From an uncultured Succinivibrionaceae bacterium (lineage in GTDB: Bacteria; Pseudomonadota; Gammaproteobacteria; Enterobacterales; Succinivibrionaceae), in the NCBI GenBank assembly GCA_944390105.1, contig CALXOV010000053.1, positions 1 through 46,905 on the forward strand: a stretch of 46,905 nt of DNA. The letters are read 5' to 3'. Made by a program: the position numbers and the translations under genes. Position 1 is the first letter of the stretch. Each line of letters opens with the position of its first letter. Of this stretch, positions 16,313 through 24,770 are shown in pieces. The notes under the pieces are model-generated. The model did no database searches and was not told the DNA's origin. It worked only from the letters and a program-made list of their open reading frames with translations.

Positions 16313-16340
16313 TTGCATATATTATTAAGTTGGTTATAAT
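16313..16340 (+). promoter_or_regulatory. Probable promoter of the capsule locus
   Basis: TTGCAT (16313-16318), 16-bp spacer, consensus TATAAT (16335-16340). It is the only good promoter upstream of the 16839 gene and implies transcription starting near 16347 and a leader of about 490 nt. Confidence 0.6.
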
Positions 16341-16346
16341 AGCATC

Positions 16347-16838
16347 GTTAAATAATTAAAAGCCTGAATAAACAGGCACGATATCTATATTCCGCAGGCA
16401 CGGCGGAGCTTGAATAGTGTTCTCGGCATGAGACGGCGGTGCAGCATGGGTTGCTTGCAGCTGCAGCAAATGTTCAAGCGTTTTTCCCCTTCAGAACCAG
16501 ACTAGGGCTAATAGCCGCAGGTGGGCTTTTTGCGTACACCGGCTGTGAGCCGATGATTTCTCTTGTTTAGAGGAAGCTGGCAGACAGAGAGCAAAAAACG
16601 AGTTTCATGACTTTACCTGTGGGCAGCAGGAAAGTTAGGGGGCTGAGCGCCCCCTAAATGAGGTTTAAGCCTGCACGTCAGGAAGATCTCCCAAAACTCT
16701 ATGCGGAAGTGGTCACAACGGAACAAACGGCTTCCGCATATTTGCGGCATGCAAGCTGTGAGCTTAATGGCAGCTCAGCGCGGGCGACCGCCCAGCTTAC
16801 GTACTGCACATTAGAACAAGAACATTTTACTATTTGAT
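16347..16838 (+). promoter_or_regulatory. Long structured leader of the capsule transcript
   Basis: No gene of size, but dense secondary structure: GCCTG/CAGGC (16362-16377), GCTTGAA/TTCAAGC enclosing 16408-16479, then a T5 run (terminator-like), GGCT/AGCC around 16506 and 16544, a perfect 9-bp stem TTAGGGGGC/GCCCCCTAA (16635-16657), and a 10-bp stem TATGCGGAAG/CTTCCGCATA (16700-16740). A 16-codon frame (16607-16657) ends with its TAA inside the 3' arm of the 9-bp stem. GGCGGTGCAGC at 16435 faintly recalls the ops/JUMPstart core GGCGGTAGCG of capsule operons but does not match it. The structure suggests control of a very long operon by antitermination or attenuation. Confidence 0.45.
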
Positions 16839-19800
16839 ATGCAGAACACTCTAACTAAATTTGACTGCGGCGCTGATGCGATCGCAATTATCGGCATCAG
16901 CTGCAGGCTTCCTGGCGGGATTACCCGTCCTGCGGAGCTGTGGCAGGCGCTACTTAAAGAGCAGTGCCTTGTCAGTGAAGTTCCGGCAGACAGATTTAGT
17001 ACACAGCGTTTTGCTCATGCCAAACGAGAGACTAAAGGCCACAGTGTGACCTTTAAGGCCGGCATTGTTGGTGATGTCAGTCTGTTTGATGCCGCTTGCT
17101 TTAAGATGGGGCGGCTGGAGGCGCAGACTCTTGATCCGCAGCAGCGGTTGGCTCTTGAAATGTCGTATGAGGCCTTTGAAAGCGCGGGACTGAAGCCGTC
17201 GACATTTAAAGGTTCGGATACGGCAGTCTTTATCGGGGCTGCGTCCACTGATATGGCGATGTGCCGCGCTGATGACGCGTGTGCGATTGGGCCTTACAGC
17301 ATGACCGGCACCAATCTATCCATCATTTCCAATCGCCTGTCCTATTTTTATGATCTGCACGGACCGAGCATGACCATTGATACGGCCTGCTCGTCCTCAC
17401 TTACCGCATTGCATCAGGCGTGTGAGGCGCTGCGCCATCATAGATGCAGCGCGGCTCTTGCCGGCGGCGTCAACATACTGCTCTCGCCGCTGCCTTTTGT
17501 CGGGTTTTCACAGGCGCATATGCTGTCACCAAGCGGTCGCTGCAAAGTTTTTGCGGCCGATGCCGACGGTTACGTGCGTGCTGAAGGCGGCGGTATTGTG
17601 CTGTTAAAGCGCCTGGGTGATGCCATGGTGCAGGGCGATAACATTCTTGGCATCATTGAGGACAGCGCGGTTAATCAGGATGGCCGCACCAGCGGTATTG
17701 CGCTGCCTTCCGAGGCTGCGCAGTCCCGGCTGCTGCAGTCAATTTACGCCGGTAAAGACTTATCCTCTTTAGTGTACTTAGAAGCGCATGGTACCGGTAC
17801 GGCGGCAGGAGATCCGATTGAATGCCGGGCTGCCGGAAAAGTGCTCGGAAGCGCGCTTGAGCTACAGCAGGGGCGGGAACTTTATATCGGTTCAGTTAAG
17901 AGCAATGTCGGGCATTTAGAGACTGGCTCGGGGATGGCCGGTTTAGTCAAAGCACTCTTGCTGCTGCAGCATGAAACCATAACGGCGCAGCTGTATGCAG
18001 ACAATCTCAATCCAAAGATTGATTTTGCAGCATTAAATCTCAAAGTAAACGCTGCAGTACAGCCCTTCCCGAAGACGGAAGAGCCGGCGCTGATAGGACT
18101 TAATTCCTTTGGCTTTGGCGGCAGCAATGCCCATGCGCTGCTGCGCCGCTTTGACGCCGACTTTACCGCAGATTGTTTGCGCGCACAGGGGAGCTGCAGC
18201 ATTGCAGGCACAGCGTTTAATCCCCCGGGCTCAGTTAACGCTACATCTGATGTCACGGCTCTTTCTGACGCTTCCGTCCCCGGCGCAGCGGCATCTTCAG
18301 ATGGTGTTTTTTTACTGCTAAGTGCAGCCAGTGACGCTTCTTTAGTAAAGCAGGCTGCGCAGTATGCGGATTTTATTACTCACAGCTCTGCGGCGGTGAC
18401 GGATATTGCGACAGCTGTTTATCAGCAGCGCGATGTGCTGGTACGGCGCTTAGGAATTAAAGCGCAGGATAAAAATGCTTTAGTGCAGGCCTTGCACAGC
18501 TTTGCCGCTAACGGGACAACCTGTCAAGAGCAGCAGCCGGGGGCTTACTTACAATGTGTGCCAGCTGCTGCGCAGGGGAAGCTTGCTTTAGTGTTCTCCG
18601 GCAATGGAGCACAGTATCCGGGCATGGGCTATGACCTATACCGTAATCTGCCGGGATTTGCAGCTTACTTTGATGAAATTGCCGCTGAGCTTTCTTTGCT
18701 GCAGGATATAGATTTTGCCGCGCTGATTCAAACCGCACCACAGGATTTGCCGGCTTTAGAACTGGATTTCAATCAGCCGACTGTCGCGCAGCCCTTTATT
18801 TTTGCCATTGAAGCGGCCTTAGCGCGGGTGCTGCAGGATGCGGGATTAAAACCTGCCGCCTGCTGCGGACACAGCGTGGGCGAAGTGGCAGCGGCCTATA
18901 TTGCGGGCAGACTGTCGCTGCAGGATGCCTGTTTAGTGATAGTAAAGCGCAGCTGGTATCAGGCTACGACTTCAACGCAAGGCGGCATGGCGGCAGTGAA
19001 GCTTCCTGAGAAAAAGCTTAACGAGCTGCTGCAGCAGGCCGCTGCAGGCGGAGCCGTTGCTACTATCGCAGCTCACAATGCTCCAGACAGTTTTACTTTA
19101 AGCGGAATTAAATCTGATCTGACGGCTTTAGGCAAACGCATTAAAGCCGCAGGCGGAGCCTTTAAGCTGCTGCAGCTTAATTTTGCCTTTCACAGTGCGC
19201 TGATGGATGAGATTAAAGTCCCGCTGCTGCAGGCATTAGCTACGCTTAATGATAAGGCAGGTACACTTGATTTTTATTCATCAGCAGGCAGTAAGACGGC
19301 GGATGCTCCGGTATTAGACGGCGCATATTGGTGGCATAACATCCGCGATAAAGTGGAGTTTTACGCGGTCATTGATAAGCTGCTGCAGGATGGTTATACC
19401 CAATTTATTGAAGTCGGTCCGCGCGCCATCTTAACTTCCTATGTAAAACAGATTGCGGCAGCCTCTGAACGTTCGATTGCAGCTGACAGTCTGCAGCCAT
19501 CAGCTCCAGCAGAAAAAGCCGCGGCGGCGTGTCAGCTTACGCTGCTGCGCGCTCTGACCTGCGGAATGAGTGCAGATTTAAGCCGATATTTCAAACCGGC
19601 TTCAGCACGCATTACGCTGCCGTTCTATCCTTTCAGCCGCGAGCATTTGTGGCCAGAGCACAGCACGGAGAGCTTTAACTACTTTAACCCGCAGGATTGC
19701 GGCGCGCTGTTGGGCAACTGCGTACCGTTTGCCCGTACTTTTATTAATGAGCTGGATGTCGTCAAGCAGCCGTATTTTGCTGGTCATCAGGTGCAAGGCG

Positions 19801-22800
19801 AGGTGCTGTTGCCTTTTGCCGCCTTCCTGCTGCTGGTAAAACAGGCAGGTGAGGCCTTAGATGATAAGGGGCGCAGCATGCGGGTGCTGAACCTGGAGCT
19901 GTCATCTGGCTTAAAGTTATCCGGCGGACTTAAGCGTCTGCGCGTTGAGGTTAGCACTTCACGGCAGGTAACGATTGCTGTTCGCGATTTTGCCGCCAGC
20001 GCATTCAATACTATCGCTACGGCACGGACTCTGCCTTTTATGGGGAGCGCGCAGCGGGTAGATTTAGCGGCAGTGCAATCTAGCATGGCGCCTGCAGATC
20101 CTGCGGAGGTCTATGCGCTGGCCGAGGAAAGCGGCATTAGCTATCAGGGCGAATATCGGCGCATTAAGGCGCTTTACTGCAGTCATAATGCCGTGCTGGC
20201 GTGTCTTGATATGCATCATGAAGCAGCCAAGCTACAGATAAGTCCAGCCGGACTGGACGGCGCGCTACAGCTGATGTTCTGCGTGCAGGCTGCTGCGAAG
20301 TATTTTTGCGATGATGTAAGTCCCACGGCGCACAATTTATATCTGCCCAGCTCCTGCGCTGAATTTGCTTTAGATGCGGCAGGAGCAACTGAGCTGTACG
20401 CACATTTTAAGTTGGTGCGTGCCAATGCTGCGGCGCTTACTACTGATATTGATTTTTATACTCAAGATGGACGTCACGTCGGCTTTGTAAAGCGCTGCCG
20501 TTATCTGCGCGTACCGCAGCAAAGTGCCGCTTTAGGCATGTTCTACCGTGAAAGCTGGCAGCTGTTGCCGCAGCTTGCCGGGGGACAGACGGTTTTGCCG
20601 ACGCTATGTCAGGAGTTAAAACAGCATGCAGCATCGGCTGTAGCTGATGATGACAGTTTTAGCGGCTTATTTAATGCTGCTATGTGTGCACTGACGGGGA
20701 AGCTGATAGCCAAGCTTAATCCGGCATTAGTGCAGGAAGTTGCAAGTTTGACAACAGATGCAGCGGCTGACGCAGCAGCGCAGAGTGCCGAAGAAATATT
20801 CGGGCTGTTCCTGGACGATAAAGCACAGGGATTAGCTCAGTTGCTGCTTACCCATTGCTGTGCCTTTGGGTTTGGCCGTCAGCTGGGGTCTGATCTGTAT
20901 GTGCTTGATGTTGCGGCGCTGACTAAACTTGATTTTACGGCGCTGCAGAATGCCATGCTGGAACATTATCCTGCGGAAAATGCACCCCTGCAGCTCTTGA
21001 CCTTAACTGCCGAGAGTTTCCCGGCGCTTGCCGAGCAAGGCGACTGCACGGCACTTAAGCTGTGTGATTATTTAGCTGAGCGTCTGCTTGATTTTGATGA
21101 TGCTAAGCTCAGGTTACGTCAGGCTTTAGTACAAAGTCTGGCCGCAGGTGTGGATTTACTGCCTTCAGAGCAGAGCTGCCAGGTGCTTGAAATCTGTACC
21201 ACGCCAACCACACTGCTGCACCCGGCGGCATTGTCTGAAGCATACGCAAGCGGACGCCTGCATATGCTGCGCGTAGCGGTTAATGCCCCGACTAAAGCAG
21301 CCCTTGAGGGCAAGCCGAATGAAGTGGCAGTAGAGGGCAGAGCGTTGCCGCGCGTATTAAGCCTGTCTGAACTGCAGGATGAACTTAGGGCAAATAAGCT
21401 TGCCTGCGATGTGGTGCTTATCAATGAGCTTACGCTGACACCCCTTGATGCAGCAGCACTGACGCAGCTTGCCGCGCTAATTGCCGCGGCGCTTAAGCCA
21501 AACGGCAGCTTACTTTTGTTGCAACGCGCTGATAATGCTAAGCTGCAGCTGCTGCATGTTTTAAAGCAGCTGCAAGCGGGGGCTGCCAATGAGGCTTTAC
21601 AGTTTAATGTGCAGTTTGGCACTTACCTGCAGGCGTGCGGGCTGACGCTTGACGATACGCTTAAATTCTCCGCGCTTAATGTGCAGTTGTTTAAGGCTGC
21701 AGCAACAGCTCAAGTTTGTCCACAAGAGGAAGCTTCTGCCTACGGTTTATATCTCAGCCTGAACTCACCGTCAGATTGCGCGGGCACTGCTGCAGAGCCG
21801 CCTACTGAACTTAGAGTCGCGTTGCAGACTGCCGGTTTGCCGCTAGTGGGGCAGGGTGACCAGACAGAACAAGAGCTCAGCCCAGCTGCTGCTTTTATCT
21901 CCCTTAACGATAAAAAGGCGTGGCGGCAGTATGTCAATGCTCAGCATCACGTCGATAATCTTGGATCCGCTACCCTGGTGCTGGATGCCCGTCAGTCAGG
22001 CTTTAGCGATGCTGCTGCATTAGCGCCGCTTTTATATCAGTTAAAAGAGACTTTACTTAAAGCCAAGCGTTTAGGTTTTAGCCATTACTGTGTGATAGCT
22101 GACGGCACCTTGGCTGCTTGCCTGCAGCGTGGAATTAAAACCGATGCTGCAATAAAAGCCGCAGACGCCTTTTTAGCGCAACTAAGCCCCGCTGAGCAAG
22201 GTTATATTGCCTCCGGGGCAGTACGTGCGCTGTTGCGTACCGCGGCCGCAGAGTTAAAGCTTCCGGGAGTAAAACTCATTTTGGCGGCTGCTGACGTTAA
22301 AGCATCCGCGCTTGCCGCTGAGATTACTGCCCACAGTCCGCGCTTTTCTCTGCAGGAAGTTTTGCTCAGCGCCGCAGGACGCTGGGGTTGCATGCTGGAT
22401 GTGACTACTGTGCGCGCAGACAGCCGGCAGAGTGCTGCTACAGCACAGCGTCGCGTGCTGAGCTGCGCCAAGCCGGGACGTTTATCTGCGCTGCACTATC
22501 AAATAGCACCGATGCCGGAGCTTAAGCCAGATGAAGTGCTGCTTGAAGTCAAAGCGTCAGGACTTAATTTCCGTGATGTGCTGTGGGCAAGCGGCATGCT
22601 TCCTGATGAAGCTTTAGAAAGCGGCTTTGCTGGAGCTAGCCTCGGGCTTGAGTGCAGCGGCATAGTACGGGCAGTTGGAGCGGCGGTTGACAGCGTACAT
22701 CCGGGCGATGCGGTGATGGCCTTTGGCTCTGCGTGCTTGAGCTCTCAGGTGATCACTAAGGATTATGCCGTACTGCCTAAGCCTAAACAGCTGAGTTTTG

Positions 22801-24770
22801 CCCAAGCGGCCGCATTACCGGTGGTGTTCTTTACGGCCTACTATGCTATCTGCGTCAAGGCACAGGCCGAGCGCGGCGAGAGCATCTTAATTCACGGTGC
22901 GGCCGGAGGAGTGGGGTTAGCTGCGGTGCAGATTGCCAAAGCCTTGGGGCTTAAGGTATATGCCACCGCCGGCAGCCCGGTTAAGCGGGCACTGCTTACC
23001 GCTCAGGGGGCCGATGCGGTCTTCAACTCGCGCTCACTTGATTTTGCCGATGCGCTGCGCGCTGCTACGCAAGGTCAAGGGGTGGATATTGTCCTTAATT
23101 CTCTGTATGACGATGCCGCGGCCTTATCGCTGCAGCTGCTGCGGCCGTGCGGGAGATTTATTGAACTAGGTAAGCGCGATTTTTATGCCGATCATGCGCT
23201 GTTCCTAAAGGCTTTTAAAGATAATTTAACCTACTGCGGCGTTGATGCGGATGAACTGTTAAATCTTAAGCCGCAGCAGTGTGCACGTATTATGCGGCAG
23301 CTGTGCGCTGACTTTGCCGCTGGTACCTATCAGCCGATTGCCTGCAACCTCTATCCGCAGAGTGCAGCGGTGCGTGCGTTTTATGATCTGCGTTCGGCAA
23401 GCGGTATCGGCAAACTGGTCATTGTGCAGGATGAGACTGCACGGAAGCCGGCAGCGGCGGCAGGTATGGAAACTTGCGCTGCGGCATCTTCTGTTTTAGC
23501 CAAGCCTGAGGCAGCTGCAGCTGAACCTGCCAAGCAGCCTGGCTATGCGCTGATTTCAGGCGGCCTCGGTGGGCTTGGTCAGGCGGTGGTTAAGCATTTG
23601 GCCGCACAGGGCTGGCAGCGTTTCATCCTTATCGGAAGACGTAGCCGCGATGAGGTGCAGGCCCAGCTTACCGCGCTGGCAGATAGCCTCAATTCACTGA
23701 ATCCTTATAACTGCAGTTTATGCTATGTCAGCGCAGATGCTGCTGACATGGCATCCTTGCAGCAGGGACTTAATGCTTTAACGCTTAATGCTCCCATTAC
23801 CTTAATCTGTCATGCCGCCGGCATTTTGCAAGACGGCATGCTTCCTGAGCTTACGGCACAGAGTTTTGCCACAGAGCTTCAGGTCAAATTAAAAGGCGCA
23901 CTTAATTTAACTGCAGCCTGCCAGGTGCTGAACACACGCCTTGAGGCTGCAGGCATGCTTTCTGGGATAGCAGCGTCACTGCAGTGCGCCTTTTTCTCTT
24001 CCGTTGCTGCGCTCATGGGCAATCCTGGGCAGGGCAATTATGCTGCGGCCAATGGCGCATTGGAGGCTTTTGCTGAAGTTCTGGCCGCACGCGGGCTTAG
24101 TGCCTGCGCCATCGGCTGGGGACCGGTGGCTGAGGTTGGCATGCTTGCGGGCAAAGAGCAGCTGACCGGCGCGTTAGAGCGGCGCTTAGGCACTGCTGCG
24201 CTGACAGTTGAAGAAGTCTGCCGTGCACTGCAGGCGGTTTTAAGCACTAAACAGTGCGGCAGCCGGTGGTTCTTTAAGTGCAATTGGCAGCGCATTGCCG
24301 CGCAGATCTGCTCGCAGGAGCAATTACAGCCCATCTGCAGCCGTTTTGAACTGCACCTGGACAGCGCTGATGCGGCGGACACTGCCGCTCAGCTGCGTAC
24401 GCTCTCGGGCAGTGCCTTAGAAGAAGCGTTGCTGCAGATCATTATTAAGGAAGCCTCCCGCCTAGTCGGAACTCCAGCCTCCGAGCTGTCTGCGCAAGTT
24501 GAGCTCAGCTCGCTTGGCATGGATTCGCTCTCTTTAATGGAGCTTACGGTAAGGCTGTCCGATCTCATCAAGCTTAATTTAAGCCCAGAGTACTTTGCGG
24601 CCTGCCGCACCTTAGGGGCCTTCGCGCGTACGCTGGCGCGTCTGCTGCAGGGGGTTGATGAGAGTGCTCTCATGCTTGAGACCATGCAGGAACAGCATGG
24701 CGTGGCGTTGCGTGAGGATTTGGCACAAGAAAGCTCGGCACTTTTAGGGGGCGCTCATGGCCGCGTTTAA
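16839..24770 (+). CDS. Type I iterative-type polyketide/fatty-acid synthase (KS-AT-DH-ER-KR-ACP)
   Basis: 2643-residue cytoplasmic megasynthase, comparable in role to RkpA/WcbR of rhizobial and Burkholderia capsule loci. Ketosynthase ~14-440 with C184 (DTACSSS), H317 (EAHGTG) and H359 (SNVGHLE). Acyltransferase ~582-880 with S679 (GHSVGE), H784 and AFHS, a malonyl-type signature. Dehydratase ~945-1225 with H983 (HQVQGEVLLP) and D1140. A long central region ~1240-1860 looks like a degenerate methyltransferase plus structural KR half. Enoylreductase ~1870-2190 (HGAAGGVG from 2019). Ketoreductase ~2236-2450 (GGLGGLG 2241-2247, Y2401). Acyl carrier protein ~2490-2590 with phosphopantetheine serine S2563 (GMDSLS). 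All reducing domains look active, so a saturated chain is expected. No thioesterase: release is probably by the next enzyme. The ribosome site is weak. The 3' end overlaps the next gene by 14 nt. Confidence 0.93.
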   Translation: MQNTLTKFDCGADAIAIIGISCRLPGGITRPAELWQALLKEQCLVSEVPADRFSTQRFAHAKRETKGHSVTFKAGIVGDVSLFDAACFKMGRLEAQTLDPQQRLALEMSYEAFESAGLKPSTFKGSDTAVFIGAASTDMAMCRADDACAIGPYSMTGTNLSIISNRLSYFYDLHGPSMTIDTACSSSLTALHQACEALRHHRCSAALAGGVNILLSPLPFVGFSQAHMLSPSGRCKVFAADADGYVRAEGGGIVLLKRLGDAMVQGDNILGIIEDSAVNQDGRTSGIALPSEAAQSRLLQSIYAGKDLSSLVYLEAHGTGTAAGDPIECRAAGKVLGSALELQQGRELYIGSVKSNVGHLETGSGMAGLVKALLLLQHETITAQLYADNLNPKIDFAALNLKVNAAVQPFPKTEEPALIGLNSFGFGGSNAHALLRRFDADFTADCLRAQGSCSIAGTAFNPPGSVNATSDVTALSDASVPGAAASSDGVFLLLSAASDASLVKQAAQYADFITHSSAAVTDIATAVYQQRDVLVRRLGIKAQDKNALVQALHSFAANGTTCQEQQPGAYLQCVPAAAQGKLALVFSGNGAQYPGMGYDLYRNLPGFAAYFDEIAAELSLLQDIDFAALIQTAPQDLPALELDFNQPTVAQPFIFAIEAALARVLQDAGLKPAACCGHSVGEVAAAYIAGRLSLQDACLVIVKRSWYQATTSTQGGMAAVKLPEKKLNELLQQAAAGGAVATIAAHNAPDSFTLSGIKSDLTALGKRIKAAGGAFKLLQLNFAFHSALMDEIKVPLLQALATLNDKAGTLDFYSSAGSKTADAPVLDGAYWWHNIRDKVEFYAVIDKLLQDGYTQFIEVGPRAILTSYVKQIAAASERSIAADSLQPSAPAEKAAAACQLTLLRALTCGMSADLSRYFKPASARITLPFYPFSREHLWPEHSTESFNYFNPQDCGALLGNCVPFARTFINELDVVKQPYFAGHQVQGEVLLPFAAFLLLVKQAGEALDDKGRSMRVLNLELSSGLKLSGGLKRLRVEVSTSRQVTIAVRDFAASAFNTIATARTLPFMGSAQRVDLAAVQSSMAPADPAEVYALAEESGISYQGEYRRIKALYCSHNAVLACLDMHHEAAKLQISPAGLDGALQLMFCVQAAAKYFCDDVSPTAHNLYLPSSCAEFALDAAGATELYAHFKLVRANAAALTTDIDFYTQDGRHVGFVKRCRYLRVPQQSAALGMFYRESWQLLPQLAGGQTVLPTLCQELKQHAASAVADDDSFSGLFNAAMCALTGKLIAKLNPALVQEVASLTTDAAADAAAQSAEEIFGLFLDDKAQGLAQLLLTHCCAFGFGRQLGSDLYVLDVAALTKLDFTALQNAMLEHYPAENAPLQLLTLTAESFPALAEQGDCTALKLCDYLAERLLDFDDAKLRLRQALVQSLAAGVDLLPSEQSCQVLEICTTPTTLLHPAALSEAYASGRLHMLRVAVNAPTKAALEGKPNEVAVEGRALPRVLSLSELQDELRANKLACDVVLINELTLTPLDAAALTQLAALIAAALKPNGSLLLLQRADNAKLQLLHVLKQLQAGAANEALQFNVQFGTYLQACGLTLDDTLKFSALNVQLFKAAATAQVCPQEEASAYGLYLSLNSPSDCAGTAAEPPTELRVALQTAGLPLVGQGDQTEQELSPAAAFISLNDKKAWRQYVNAQHHVDNLGSATLVLDARQSGFSDAAALAPLLYQLKETLLKAKRLGFSHYCVIADGTLAACLQRGIKTDAAIKAADAFLAQLSPAEQGYIASGAVRALLRTAAAELKLPGVKLILAAADVKASALAAEITAHSPRFSLQEVLLSAAGRWGCMLDVTTVRADSRQSAATAQRRVLSCAKPGRLSALHYQIAPMPELKPDEVLLEVKASGLNFRDVLWASGMLPDEALESGFAGASLGLECSGIVRAVGAAVDSVHPGDAVMAFGSACLSSQVITKDYAVLPKPKQLSFAQAAALPVVFFTAYYAICVKAQAERGESILIHGAAGGVGLAAVQIAKALGLKVYATAGSPVKRALLTAQGADAVFNSRSLDFADALRAATQGQGVDIVLNSLYDDAAALSLQLLRPCGRFIELGKRDFYADHALFLKAFKDNLTYCGVDADELLNLKPQQCARIMRQLCADFAAGTYQPIACNLYPQSAAVRAFYDLRSASGIGKLVIVQDETARKPAAAAGMETCAAASSVLAKPEAAAAEPAKQPGYALISGGLGGLGQAVVKHLAAQGWQRFILIGRRSRDEVQAQLTALADSLNSLNPYNCSLCYVSADAADMASLQQGLNALTLNAPITLICHAAGILQDGMLPELTAQSFATELQVKLKGALNLTAACQVLNTRLEAAGMLSGIAASLQCAFFSSVAALMGNPGQGNYAAANGALEAFAEVLAARGLSACAIGWGPVAEVGMLAGKEQLTGALERRLGTAALTVEEVCRALQAVLSTKQCGSRWFFKCNWQRIAAQICSQEQLQPICSRFELHLDSADAADTAAQLRTLSGSALEEALLQIIIKEASRLVGTPASELSAQVELSSLGMDSLSLMELTVRLSDLIKLNLSPEYFAACRTLGAFARTLARLLQGVDESALMLETMQEQHGVALREDLAQESSALLGGAHGRV

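Noticed and set aside
16435..16446. GGCGGTGCAGC as an ops/JUMPstart element
   Set aside because: Only GGCGGT matches before the core diverges, and the upstream JUMPstart body is missing; mentioned only as a faint resemblance.
16347..16838. Group II intron or CRISPR array in the capsule leader
   Set aside because: No intron boundary, paired ATCTGCC/GGCAGA stem or regularly spaced repeats were found.
21119..21622. 167-residue and other long frames antisense to the PKS
   Set aside because: Expected shadow frames of GC-biased coding sequence; the sense protein has all catalytic motifs.
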